Of a stretch of 64,000 bases of DNA, positions 40,552 to 52,386 are shown in pieces. This DNA is from Chondrus crispus (lineage: Eukaryota; Rhodophyta; Florideophyceae; Gigartinales; Gigartinaceae). The stretch spans positions 217,819 to 281,818 of the forward strand of contig NW_005178479.1 of assembly GCF_000350225.1 (NCBI RefSeq), in the 5' to 3' direction. The position numbers and the translations under genes are program-made. Every line of letters begins with the position of its first letter. The first letter of the stretch is position 1. The notes below the pieces were generated by a model that was not told where the DNA came from, ran no database searches, and saw only the letters and a list, made by a program, of their open reading frames with translations.

Positions 40552-43500
40552 TGGCGGAGGGTCGAATGAGTACATGATTTCTCTCTTGACGAAGTCAAGA
40601 ACCACTTGAGCAGTACTATCAGCAGTGGATAGGGTAATTGGCCATCCTGTGAGGTGTTCGACCGCAACCAACACGAAGCGATTTCCGGACGAGGTGGCAG
40701 GGAAGGGGCCAGCAAAGTCAATAGAGAAAACATCAAACAAGCATGTGATGGGAAGGCGCAAAGTGGTCTTGTATTTGAGAATCGGACGCGCCTTCTGACA
40801 CCCGTCACAACTCTTCACGTAGTCTCCCACGTCTATACAAACGGTCGGCCACCAGTACCTTTCCGTGACAAATTGACGAGTGGTCTTCAAGTCCCAATGA
40901 CCAATGTCGTCATGGAAACCCTTCAGTACCTTTTCGCGATCGGAAATTGGGGCAACAACACGAAGACCATGAATGGTGCGGCGGAACAACTTCGACTCCC
41001 ACACTAGAAAGTTCTTCGCATTATTCATCATGCGAGACTTCCTGTAATCATCCAACCCAACCCGTGTTTCGTCTTGCAGATAGGACATGATATCTTGGCA
41101 AGACTCTTCTAGATCTTCTGGAGGGTAGATCGGGGTCGTGATAGCGAGGGCAAGGTCTCCCTCTTCCTGGCAAGTCGGGTTGTCGCCGTTCTTGGGCGAA
41201 TGCGAGAAAGGTAGTCAGCTGCACTATTTGCAGATCCACGACGATATTCCACGGTGAAGTCGTACTCGGCTAAGAAATCTAGCCAACGAGCCAAACGACC
41301 GTGGATGTCTTTCTTGCGAAAGACGTAACTAAGAGCCTGGTGATCAGTAATCAACTTGAAAGGTGTAGACGAAAGCACGTAAACACGAAATTTCTTCAAA
41401 GCAAAGATGACCGCAAGCGCCTCACGCTCACAAGCGGAGTACTTGCGCTCAAATGTATTCATAGTACGGCTTGCGTACTGGATGGGGTGTATTTTCCCAT
41501 CTTCCTTCTTTTGAGCCAACACAGCCCCGACGGAGACCGATGACGCATCCGTTCAACGACGAAGGGCTTCTCGAAGTCTGGGTAAGCCAAGACTGGCGGA
41601 GAAGTTAACTTTATGCGTAGTTCATCAAAGGCCTCTTGCAGTTCTTCGGTCCATTTCAATCTGCCGTTTCCGGATGTAGCCGCATGGAGTACCGCAGCAA
41701 TGTCCGCAAACTTGCAGATGAAACGACGGTAGTAGCTTGCTAACCCGAGAAAGCTCCTAAGTTCAGTCGTAGTGGTCGGGATCGGTGCATTCCGAATTAC
41801 TTCGACCTTTCTCGGGTCAACGGCAATCCCGCCTTTGTCGACAACATGACCGAGCAACTTGATCTTCGCCTGGGCGAAGCTACACTTTGTCAGCTTAAGC
41901 TTAAGACCAGCCTCGTCAAGCACATCAAATACATGCCGCAGGTGCCGAAGATGTTCTTCTATAGTCTTAGAGAACACCACAACGTCATCGAGGTACACAC
42001 GCAAAAACCGCACTCCGCGAAAGATTGTATCCATCATTCTCTGAAATGTCGAAGGCGCATTCATCAATCTAAAGGGCATGACTTCGAACTTATACGTCCC
42101 GTAGCGACAGACGAAAGTAGTCATTTCTTTGCATTGTTGTGCCATCCGAATTTGCCAGTAACCACTGAACAAATCCAGAGAAGTGAAGTACGCACTTCCT
42201 TCCAAGTCATCAAATATCTCTTCTATTTTCGGCAAAGGCCATGTGTCTGCTTTCATCTTCTGGTTCAGAGAACGGTAATCAACACAGAAGCGTGGATTCC
42301 CATCTTTTTTGGATACGATGACGACCGGAAAGGACCATGCGGCGCTGGAAGGCGTGATGATTCCTGCTTCCAGCATTTTGTCCAGCTCTTTCCGAACGAT
42401 TTCGTTATGCAAGGGAGCCATTCTCCTCGCCGAGTGATAGATCGAATTAGTATCATCTAACTCGAAATGGTGCTTGATTGGGACTTCAGCAGGCCGAAGG
42501 TCGTCAAGGGATGTAGCAACGATACTCTTACCCATCAGGGCGGTCTCGATGACTGCTTGAGCTTCATTGTCAAGATGCACAAGTTTTTCCCGAAGCATTT
42601 TCACGGCCTTGTTGATGACATTCGAATCAGGTGATTCTACTTCCTCATCTTCTCCGATCGCTCCGTCCAGAGTTAAGTCTAGCTCGAAAGGTTCATCTCC
42701 GAGGATGGCTACTACATAAGTCTCTTCTTCCGACGAGTTTTCTGAGGCGAACGACTCGACATCAGAAGTGAAGTCCTCACTATCAGTCTCCGAATCCGCG
42801 ACGATATGACTTACTTGATCAAACTCCAGACTCTTTTTCACGGTTTTGTTTCCGATCAACATTCTAACAGACTCGTGACCTAGATCGATGCAGGCTTGAA
42901 GTTCTTCGAGAGTTGGATACCAGATTAAGATATCAACTGGGGATCCTTCAACAACCAAGAAGTTGAGTGAAGTAACAGCGCCATTGAACGCGACAGGAAC
43001 TTCCTCGATGGAACCTAAGCAGGTTGTCTTTTGTCCATTGGCGACCGTAATCTTCGTCGATGTCGGCTTTGGAGAGAGAGAGAGCTTCGATGCCACAGAC
43101 GCACTCATAACATTAGGGATAGCTCCTGAGTCTAACAACGCTCTCATTTGTGTCCCGTAGACTTGTACCGAAACTACTTTCAGACGTTTCGGCAAAGTAC
43201 CGATCGAAGCAGCTACGGGGCGTCTAGGGCGGCTGTTGAACAAACTACGAATCTCTTTCTTGGCCTCGTCGCCATCTCCTCGAATCAGTTGACCGAATGT
43301 CAAACCAGAGGGGGCGTTCGCGAGGGAAGAAACCACATCGTACTTCCCCGAGTGCTCTTGGACGGCGTTCTTCTTACTTGTCCTCTTCTTTCTTGTTCGA
43401 CGGCCGGGCTTAGGAGGTTTCCTCATGTGGTTCGGAGTCCGGTACTTACGCCGGTTGAAAAGGGACGGGATTGGCTCCCCGCCACCATCCTTTCGCGTCT

Positions 43501-43624
43501 TGGGCACCGGCTCTCCATCGGCGTTTCCCTTGACTGATGCCACTAACTTCTCATCAGTAGGGAGGTCGTCGTGCGTCACAACACTCACCTGGTTTCCTGC
43601 GGAGCCCGTCCGTGTACCCGACAC
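40552..43624 (-). pseudogene. Ty3/gypsy pol, truncated and frameshifted
   Basis: The minus strand encodes, in order, a retropepsin (ALLDSGAIPN near 43115), a reverse transcriptase with VYLDDVVVF near 41985, RNase H, an H2C2-type zinc region (HWDLKTTRQF...CDGCQKA) and the start of the integrase core (FSIDFAGPF). A missing base near 41548, just before the first RNase H Asp, and another shift near 41165 break the frame. Integrase ends abruptly at 40552, where the palindrome LTR begins, losing the remaining catalytic residues. The element cannot move by itself. Confidence 0.9.
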
Positions 43625-43708
43625 GGCAATATCCGTCTGGGTCTTCTTAGGAGGGTAGGCACTGCTACCTCCCCTCTGTGGACCAATTCTAGCCCAACGG
43701 CTTGTCTC

Positions 43709-44579
43709 TCAATGACCAAATTTTCCGCAGCGAGGGCATTTCGTGTCCCTATCCGGATTCGCATCGCATCTATTAGCGCCATGACCCGGTCGTTTGCAAT
43801 AAGAACAAGTACGATCTTGGGCGGGCCGGAATGCTGTCGCGTCATCCTTCGACTGATTATTCTTGATAATAAGGGAAATATCGGCTAGTCGATCATCTAA
43901 ACCGTCAATCTTCGTCTCGAGTGGAGACAAGGGAGCTTTTGAACGCATCATGACCCTTTTTGACCCACCTTGCCCTCTCGGCTCATACATAACTTGCGAG
44001 CTCTCTAACCCCTGGTAGCGCGAATTGCTCAAGGAGTTCGCCGCCACCTGAAAGGCGCAGCGACCAGACCAGAAGTCCATGATTGCATCGAATAGGGCCT
44101 TGTAGGTCTTCGCACCTCGATAGATGGCAAACTGGGCCAACTCGAGATGTTCCATCACGGCGTTGCGAAGCAGTCCGAACTTCGCTTCGTCGTTGAATCT
44201 CGCCCTCTCGTAGAGACGGTCTGAGTTTCGAAGGGACCCACTGAGATCCCCGAAAGAAAGGCGAGCGGGCATCGCATCCCGAATCACATCTTCAGGTGAT
44301 TCAACCGGGGGCGAACCGCTCGACCAAGGCCTTCTTGACCTTCTGGTAGTCGTAGCCATCTGCACTGATATCTCCGTTCTTGACAAAGGCTTCATAAAAG
44401 AAGTCGAATGCATCTCCCTCCAGGTAGCGAAGGAGTTCAGATACCCTTTCTTCGTCCGACTTGCCAGAGGTGGCAACATTTTCGAACACGAAGAAGAACT
44501 TGTGGACGTCGGCCGGCTTCGACCCGTCAAACTGTGACAGGGAGCCGTCTTCTTTGCCACCCCTCCACAATAGTACCAT
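43709..44579 (-). pseudogene. Ty3/gypsy gag with zinc knuckles
   Basis: Begins at the LTR edge (ATG 44577-44579). The capsid-like part (FDGSKPADVHKFFFVFEN) shifts frame near 44305. The C-terminal part carries a CCHC knuckle C-S-Y-C-x4-H-x4-C and a second one (CPRCGKFGH) cut by TGA at 43709-43711. Pol lies in another frame downstream. Confidence 0.8.
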
Positions 44580-44889
44580 GTTGACAGCTAAAAAGGGGGG
44601 CTGCGCGCGTAGGGGAGTGAGAAAAGCGAGATGTTTATTTCAAGAGGGGGGGTCGGTCCGGGTGTCGTTGTTGTTCTCCCCCATTGCGGTGTGTCGCGGC
44701 GCGCCCCTTTCTCTTATAGAGGGGCCGCCATCATCTTCCTCCCCACAGGACCGCCGCTCTTCAAAGGGAGATTGTCCACGTGTACACCTGGCGTACACGC
44801 GAACCAACAAAATCACCTTTTTGAAGGCTTTGGTCCTGGGGCCACTCCTGGGTACTGTACCCTGTACAGTACCCCAAATCTCCCCCACA
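44579..44889 (-). repeat. 5' LTR of the minus-strand Ty3 element
   Basis: 311 bp, TGTGGGGG...GTCAACA, about 95% like the palindrome LTRs by eye. It carries the GGGTACTGTAC inverted repeat, TATAAGAG (44718-44711) and AATAAA (44639-44634). Next to its inner end lies TGGTACTATTGTGG, a candidate primer-binding site starting with the expected TGG. Confidence 0.8.
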
Positions 44890-45743
44890 CCCCTCATTAC
44901 CCGAACTTTTGAGCTTCTGTAACGCCCAGCAGCTGTTGTACAGCTGTACACCGTGTACACGGCGTACGCGTGGGATAGAGTCGCGATCAAGGGATGTGAT
45001 CCCTATCGCATCCGGCTTGGCGCACGTGCTGACGTGGCAAGCTCTGTCTCCGATATCGGAGAAGACCCCTTCGTTTCATCAGCCAGAGGGCGCAGTTTCG
45101 TTTCGCGACCAATGCGAACCGCAAGTTGCATTCCACGCAAGCTCTCTCGAGCGAATATGAGCGGCGGTGAAGAGAAGCCCGCTCAATAAACGAAGGCACA
45201 GTCACACGCAGTTGGAGCAGCGGCACTGTGACCATACTTTCTCTGCCTTACCTTGTTCTCCCCCACCTATGCTATACCTCTCAGTTCCTCTCTCTATGGC
45301 CTCTTATCATGGGGGCCATTACGAGCCGTAGCTCAGGACCCGGTACACGCTACAATTCCAACCTTTGATGGGGTTTCTTTCACCCGATGCCCGCGTCTGT
45401 TCAGATGTCCTTTCCCGGTGTAGCTGACCACGCTCGGCTATCCCCGGCATTTGGACATGTGCATGTAGCACAGTATTGTACTGTGCTGTATAGATGTCCC
45501 GGCTTTTTGGATTTCAGCTTCAACTGTCGGTACTGTCGGTAATGTTAGATGCTGACAAAAAACCGCAGGCGTTAACAGCCTTGGGGGAAACAGTAGGATT
45601 TAGGTAGACCAATGTTCTTCATCACGTAAAGCGAGACATCGACACCTCTCACTACCACCTTTTACCGAACCTTTTGACTCCGCCCGACGTGCGGAGACTG
45701 GAGCCGCAACAGTGATCGCTAAGGTATACCAAGGTATCCATTT
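44890..45743. other. Spacer, probably holding the 5' LTR of the next element
   Basis: No gene. Contains the palindrome TGTACAGCTGTACA near 44936 and AGCACAGTA-TTG-TACTGTGCT at 45467-45487. A candidate primer-binding site TGGTTCCGAC (45744-45753) stands just before the gag ATG, so an LTR should end near 45740, but its start was not located. Confidence 0.45.
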
Positions 45744-45761
45744 TGGTTCCGACTAACGACA

Positions 45762-48700
45762 ATGTTCGTCATCTTCAACTCACGAAAGGCAGATATGGCG
45801 GAAACGAGTGCAACTCCCGAGGCCTCGTCATTTCTGGCAATGTCCGTTAACCACCCAAGACTCGTTCGCACCGATGCGGAGTCGATCCGAGTTTTCCTTC
45901 GATTAAACGATCAGTATTCGAAGGAAGTAACTGCCCGTGCGCAGCAACTCACGGTAAGTCAGGCAGCAACTGAAGCCGTGCCGGTGAACTTGAAGTATTG
46001 TGTTGATCCGGAATCCCTGGAGTACGCATTTGATCTCGGGCTCATTGAGGACGTCGACAAATACGACGACCTCACACACATCGATCTTCCGAAGTATCTC
46101 GAAGAGAAAGCCGAGTAATCCAGAGAAACTGTTACCCTGGAGGACCTCGACGAAATTGTAAACCGGGAGCTTCGGATGAACATGCGTGATAAAAATGCCA
46201 GGTCAAACATGGAATCACTCTTTGTGACATACTACGCTCTTCTATGAAGAAACGGTCTTTCGTGGCTGTTCGAAACCAATGAGGACGTTTCTGTCTCGCA
46301 CAGTATTTCTGCGATTCGGCCAAAGAGTCTCAAGAATCATTTACAGTTGGATCTGGATTTTGCTCATTATGGCTTTCAGAAGGACTTCCGTGGGTTTATG
46401 AATCATGCAGTTCGACTTTTAGAATCCTTTCCGATTGTGTACAGTGCTCCCCAATATGAGCGACCGACGAAACACCAATCCCGCCCCCGTGGCGTATCGG
46501 GTGATGGCAAGCATCTGAGACCGGATGCAGGTGAAGGAAGGGATAATGGAAGGCCTAGGAAGGCTAGGCGCGAACATGAGGCCCTCAACTGCCCTTTCGG
46601 CCGATGCATGTCCAACGGACAAAAACATTGGATCCGCGACTGTCCGCATTCCACGGATAAGGAAAAAGAGGATATGCTCGCCGAAATTGCGGCGTCGAAG
46701 GCCCGTGACGGACCCTGTAAATCTACAAGGGGACAGGAAGGTACCTCCACGGCTACCAAGCCAACTCATACCCTATCTGGAGGTTCAAGTGCAACGAGCT
46801 CCCAGCCCGTAATCATGCAGTGCAGGTAGTCATTCAAGTCCGCTAGAAGCGGCGGCCGGTTGCTGTCCCGAGCGAGAATTTCGGCGACAGTAGGGCCGCA
46901 CACCTTAGTTTTTATTCATGATTATAACTGTAAGTGTAGACTTCACCTCCTTATAAGGACTGGCTTGAGGGCCTCCCCTCAGCGGAAAACAGGGGGGTCG
47001 ACCTTCGGAGTAAAGGAAGTTTGGACTTTGTTGCATCAAGGGTCAGTAGCACAACAGGCCGCCTAGGGCGCAAACCAAAGTCCAGTGCGAAGACACGGGA
47101 CATCCCTTCCTGTAGTACCACCGTATCAGACGGAAACGTGTCGCTTGATGCGCAAGGACGATGCGATGACGGAAGTAACGATAGCATTGTCTCTCCTGCA
47201 TTGGCGGAGAAAGCGGTTATCTGAGGAATCGGGAAGATTACCGCAATCAAGCCGGTATACCTTCAGGTTGCGCTGAAAGACGGAGAAGAAGCGCACAAGT
47301 TTAGCTTTTCAAGAAGTTGGGATGCACCGAGGACAGTCCTACAGTTAGCTTCGGGACAGCTCGCCCTGGCTAACATGACGTACTTGGTAACCGATTCCGG
47401 ACTGGCATGTGAAGACCTGTTCGTACGTCTTCCGGTCTTACACCACCTCCAGGTGGACACAAAGACTCTCCTAGAGAGCAACTGCGCGGTCCTAGACAGA
47501 GCCGATTGCTCAAGCGTCGGAAGTCCCGCAACAATTAACCGCTGTAGCGCCGTCAGTCGCATGATGATTGCAAAGCTGAACCGACTTCTGCAGACCGAAA
47601 ATCCCGAGGCTGGGAAGGAACTACCGAGTAACCGGCCGCGAGACAATTATTATATCACGAGGACGGAGAGGGACCCGTTCCCAGATCCCTCCTTATTGGA
47701 CCCCGTCGATTCTGTCCAGCACGACCAAATCCGAAAAGAAATCGGATTGATGAAGAAGAAGGCAACCGACAACGGGTTACCAGCCGAGTATTCAGAAAGA
47801 CTCGGCGAACTCGCGAACAAACACAATGACGTGTTCCGCATTTCGTTTTCCTCGGGCCCGCCCGCGAGAATCCAACCGCTTCGGATTGAGCTAACCCCTA
47901 ATGCTAAACCGGTAAGAGTCCGCCTTCGCAACTACTCACAAGAACAAAAAGAGTTTCTGGCCGAAATGGTCGCCAAATTGGTGCGCCACGGAATGGCCTA
48001 CGCAAATCCGACATCGGCATGGGCATGCGCACCATTACTGGTTCATAAGCCTGGACCCACCAAGTTTCGATTTACAGTTGACCTCCGACCCATCAACAAA
48101 TTTATGATGAAGCATCTATATCCGATGCCGAGCCTCGAGCACGAACTCACGAGGTTATCAGATAGTCGGTTCTACGCCGCCTTTGACTTATGGCATGGGT
48201 ACTGGCAGCTGGAGTTAGACAAGGACTCGCAAGCGTTGCAGTCCTTCGTCACCCCCAAATGGGATTTATTCACCAAGTCGAGTGCTGCACCGAACGACCA
48301 ATGTAGTAACACATCTTCAATCGTCCATTGCCGAAGTGCTACCGGAAAATATCAAAAAAATCTACTGTCCTGGTTGGACGACATACTCATGCATTACACC
48401 ACCGTCGACGAATTACTGGAAGGATTCGAAACGTTTCTCCGATTTTGCACAGAGTACAACTTCAAGTTACACCCGGCCAAATGTGTGCTATTTTCAAGGT
48501 GTATGCGATGGTGCGGAAGACTCATCTCCAAAGATGGAATTCGGTGTGACCCAGCCCAAATTGACGGTCTGCTGAACGTGGAACCACAGACGAACGGAGC
48601 GCACCTACAGGAATTCATTTGCGTAATGCAATGGGTTCGAAGCGCGATCTCACAGTTCACGGAAATTGTATCGGACATCTATGGCTTCATGGAGTGCATA

Positions 48701-49810
48701 TACGCAAAAGCCGGAAAACGGACGAGGCGAGCAGTTTCCCAATACAAGCTATCCGAATTTGGATGGTGCACTGCCGAGAATTCGGCTTTTAAGCAGTGCA
48801 AGACAGCCTCATCACGTCAAGTGACCTTGTCACAACGAGACTGCAGAAAGAGACGTTGTGTCTACACCGATGCTTCGGATGCTGTGTGGTCTGGAATTGC
48901 GACACAAGTGCCACCAGAAGACCTTTCAAAGCCGCCGACCACACAGCGTCATGAACCGCTAGCTTTCCTATTTGGGAGGTTCAATTGAACCAAACTCGGA
49001 TGGTCCATCCTAGAGAAAGAAGCGAATGCTGTTCTTGCGACGCTGGGTAGAATTCACTGGCTCGCCGCCAGCCCGGAAGGTTTTGACTTGCACACCGATC
49101 ATAATAATCTCATATTCCTGTTTGATCCGCTTTCAGTTGTCCCCGACCTCTCCAAGACCTCACTGCGCAAGGTTCTCCGATGGGCGGCACGATTGAGCAT
49201 GTACGACTACACCTGCCATTACATCAAGGGGACACACAACGCCTGGGCCGACCTTCTTGGAAGATAGTCTGTGCCCACTACCATCAGACGTTTGGTCCGA
49301 ATTCCGGAACTACCGTCGTCGTCGGATACCGACTTTGAATGGCCGACCGCTTCGGATTCCGCTTCTGTACAGTCTGCCAGCGAAACTGCGCGTCCGGGAA
49401 ATCTCAAGGTACAAGGAGACCTTTGGTGCAACTCCACTGGTTCTGTATGGATCCCTGACTCCTCCTCAGAATTGCAACTCCGCCTGTGCGTTATCGCCCA
49501 CACCGGACCAAGCTGACATCGAGGGTAAGCATCCCCCGAGATAGTACTTTGTAAGTACTACTTTTGGTCCACAATGACATCCAACATCCGATCCTTTTTT
49601 CGTGCCTGCATCCATTGTCTATCGAAAATTGGAGGGGGGAAGATACCGCGACCATTCGGACCGGCAGTACACGGAACTGCAGCGAACGGTCTTCTGCAGT
49701 TCGATTACATCGAGATCGGACCGAGCTCTACCGGAGCGAAGTACGTGCTGATGCTCCGTGACTATCACTCTGATTACGAGTGGCTTTACCCGTGTGCGGA
49801 CACTAGCGCC
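45762..49810 (+). pseudogene. Decayed Ty3-type gag-pol, cut inside integrase
   Basis: Order: gag (45762-46118, TAA stop, coding continues beyond it with more breaks), a CPFGRCMSNGQKHWIRDCPH zinc-knuckle-like segment near 46590, a protease-like DDGSND motif near 47165, reverse transcriptase (47375-48988) with WLDD in place of YxDD, and RNase H (VYTDASDAVWSG near 48860; TGA at 48986, then EKEANA and TDHN continue to 49264). The H2C2 region and the start of the integrase core (LLQFDYIEIG...YVLMLRDYHSDYEWLYP) follow. Homology ends at 49810, exactly where a TGTAGCATAA LTR end begins. Several frameshifts and stops mark it as old. Confidence 0.85.
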
Positions 49811-50432
49811 TGTAGCATAAACCCCCAGTCGCGTTGGGGGTTTAGCTGTGGTTCTTCGAAGACCTGTGTAGGCGAGAGAGGACAACAACACACACACCAG
49901 AAAAGAACGCGGGCGGTGGTAGCGTGGTAGAGCGGTGGGGAGCGGACGCGAACACAGTACGCGGTACAGCGGTTCGACGCGCTCGACGCCCCGCGGCGGC
50001 GCTAGTTAGCGTTCTAGCACCGACGGGCGTAGGCCGATCCAGCTTGCGCGCGTACGTTCGCGACCGTTACCCGCGTTAGTTTCTAGTTAACGCGCTCGCG
50101 TTAAGAGAACGCGTTTAGAATAAGCGGACGGGGTTAGACCTGCGGTGGAGGATCTGGTACGAAGCCCGTGCTTGTCCTTGTCCTCCCTCCGCCGCCGGTC
50201 GCCCTGTCATTTAATATACAAGTAAATAATCTATCATGACATATACTACAGTATCTAGGTAGCGCCTTACACGGTAAGCTCGCGCGCCTTACTCCGGATC
50301 GTCACGCTGTACACGTGCACAGCGAGCAGCAAGCGCGTACTTACAGGCGCGGGTGTGCGCGCTGTAATGCACTTTGCGGGAGTACAGTACTCACCCCGCG
50401 CGTTCAAATGACGTCTTCGCGATTATGCTACA
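49811..50432 (-). repeat. 622-bp LTR (3' LTR of a minus-strand element)
   Basis: Bounded by TGTAGCATAA at 49811-49820 and its complement TTATGCTACA at 50423-50432, the TG...CA form of an LTR with 10-bp inverted ends. On the minus strand it is preceded by a polypurine tract. A hairpin TAAACCCCCA-7 nt-TGGGGGTTTA lies at 49818-49844. It interrupts the integrase of the previous element; GCGCC (49806-49810) would be the target-site copy on this side. A second LTR of this family was not found in the window. Confidence 0.7.
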
Positions 50433-50449
50433 GAGCCCCCCCTCAAGGG
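50433..50449 (-). promoter_or_regulatory. Polypurine tract beside the 3' LTR
   Basis: Minus-strand CCCTTGAGGGGGGGCTC directly abuts the TG end of the LTR, as expected for plus-strand DNA priming in retroelements. Confidence 0.6.
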
Positions 50450-51240
50450 TGATCGTCCGCGTTCACTCTTTTGGTAGCGCGCGGGGGGGGTTTTAGTCCA
50501 CGACTGCAATTCGAGTCCTCATGCGTACCCACCACGCGTGCTCTCCCACTCTTGCAATCCGAGGGAACGGGAAGCAGCCGGTCGGATGGAGCTTCCAAAC
50601 GTTTGTTTCGGGGATTATGCTCGACCTGAGTGAGACTGTGAGGATACAGGTTTTCTGTGTCAGTCGGTGAGGGAGTAGAGCCCTGCCCTTGCTGTTAGTA
50701 GCGCCGGGGTGAGGTCGCGCGGCCGCTCTTACAGAATAAGCGAGGTGGGGGTGCGGTGGTACGCGTGACCGACGCCAAGGGGAGTAGTCGTAGTCATGAG
50801 AGCCGCAGCGGGGCGGTGGCTAACGGTCGCTGGCTCGAGGTCTCCCCCTTCTTAGGCCTGGTACCCTTGCGACAGGCGAGCGGAGGTGGCCTTGTGGAGC
50901 ATGGCGCGTCTCCTCCGGCTCGTACTGTGCTTCGGGCGACCTCAATCGCGACGCCCTTTACAGCGCCCGCGATGACGCGTTCACCTGGCAGCTTATGCGC
51001 ACCCGCCATACGCGAACGCGTGCCGGTGGGGTACAAATTTGCCCTCGATTTTTTTTGGTTCTTCTATATCCACAACGGCGGGTGGTGTGTTGTCCGGCCG
51101 CGCGCCGCAGTCCCTGCCCTAGCTGACCGCGTGCCTTTCCTACAGCGCCCCTTGCGCTTACCACTCTTGACGCGTTCTCCTTCGGTTTCATTTTGACCCG
51201 CCCCTCTCCCGTGCCTCATCGCGCCCCTCCCTCGTTCCAG
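50450..51240. other. Leader-like region before the antisense ORFs
   Basis: GC-rich, rich in ACGCG. An open plus-strand frame (50756-51196) has no recognised domain and ends just before the first long ORF. Confidence 0.4.
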
Positions 51241-52362
51241 ATGCCCCACCGCCTCGACAGTCCCGGCCCGTCGTTGCGGCCGTCTGGCACGCCTCTTATC
51301 CCGCTGTCGGTGCTGCCGGACGACGACGCCGGGCAGCGCGCAACGAGGACCTCGAGTGCCTCGGGGAGCGAGCTGGGGAACCTCCGCTCCCCGTTTCAGA
51401 AGACCCGCTCACGCGCCTCTACTGTATCTGTCGTTCTAGATGCCGGCCCGACCTCAGTTTCGCGCGGGGGGAGCGGTCTTCCGCCGCGTATAGAAGATGC
51501 CCCGATGGCTCCCGCCTCCGTGGGCGCGTTCTACCAGCCGGAGAAGGGGTCATACGGGGCTTGCGGCAGTTGCCGTGGCCCCGGGTCGCCGATCGGGGAC
51601 TCCGGCCATATCGAGGCTGGGGATGCCGCCGACGCGCCTTCCACCACCCGGTGGTTGGGTGTGCCCTGGGAGGGTCCCGCGCCGCTCCCCCTCGGCCGGC
51701 TACGCTATTCTTGGCGCCGTTGTGTGCGGGTCCTGGTCACTGTCTCGGAGTTGTTGATGCGTGCTTGTCTCCGCCCGGATCTCGTGCGTATCGGTAAGAT
51801 TCATGAAGCTGGTCTAATGCATGAGTCGACATCGGCCCTCAGAAGGCTTATGGCTGAGGGTGGGGGCACGGCGTATCAAGTGCCGGATGAGATCCCATGT
51901 GATCGCACATTCGCGTATAGCGCGGCGGAGGCCTACTATACAGACCGTATGGCGTCCGCCATGTTCTGTGACCCCCGCCGCGAACCACGGCAGTTCGTAC
52001 TGTCAGAGGTCGCGCTGTTGTACGTGTGCCCTCGCCCTTACGCGTACTCCAAGCCCCGCGTATCCTTACAGAAGTCCGCTAGCTCGCTGATGCGCCTCCA
52101 CGGCATCGCAGTGGCGCATCACGACTGGGCGGCATACAAGAGAGCAGATGAAGTCGACGGTTGCGTTTTTCGGTCGGCTTCTTTCGAAGGGGGTCTCACC
52201 CCCTTCGACTTCCCTTCTCTGCCCGACGCGGTCCGTGGGTCCTTTCTGTCCTTGAGTATCCACCCGCTGCTCCCTTACGTATTGAAACACTTCGGGTACG
52301 CGTGTGTCGACCGTCGGCATCCTTCCTATGCCCTCCTCGCGTATAATTGTGAACGTGAATGA
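51241..52362 (+). CDS. Unknown protein 1 of an antisense retroelement module
   Basis: 373 residues from the first ATG at 51241 (the upstream part of the frame has no ATG). The first 150 residues are Pro/Ser/Gly-rich and likely disordered. From about 155 to the end the chain looks globular and mixed alpha/beta, with many aromatic residues (YSAAEAYYTDRM, LHPLLPY-type stretches) and no signal or membrane span. I do not recognise a family. It is encoded opposite to the gag-pol of the surrounding chromodomain element and 24 bp before a second ORF of the same strand. The intact frame, in a region whose pol is broken, argues for coding. Accessory capsid- or envelope-like roles are open possibilities, not claims. 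Confidence 0.55.
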   Translation: MPHRLDSPGPSLRPSGTPLIPLSVLPDDDAGQRATRTSSASGSELGNLRSPFQKTRSRASTVSVVLDAGPTSVSRGGSGLPPRIEDAPMAPASVGAFYQPEKGSYGACGSCRGPGSPIGDSGHIEAGDAADAPSTTRWLGVPWEGPAPLPLGRLRYSWRRCVRVLVTVSELLMRACLRPDLVRIGKIHEAGLMHESTSALRRLMAEGGGTAYQVPDEIPCDRTFAYSAAEAYYTDRMASAMFCDPRREPRQFVLSEVALLYVCPRPYAYSKPRVSLQKSASSLMRLHGIAVAHHDWAAYKRADEVDGCVFRSASFEGGLTPFDFPSLPDAVRGSFLSLSIHPLLPYVLKHFGYACVDRRHPSYALLAYNCERE

Positions 52363-52386
52363 GCCTGGTCTCTCACGAGCGCCATA

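Noticed and set aside
48986-48988. In-frame TGA in RNase H (also TGA at 96-98 and 43709) considered as recoded codons
   Set aside because: The same elements also carry TAA, TAG and frameshifts, and host genes show no internal TGA, so ordinary decay is sufficient.
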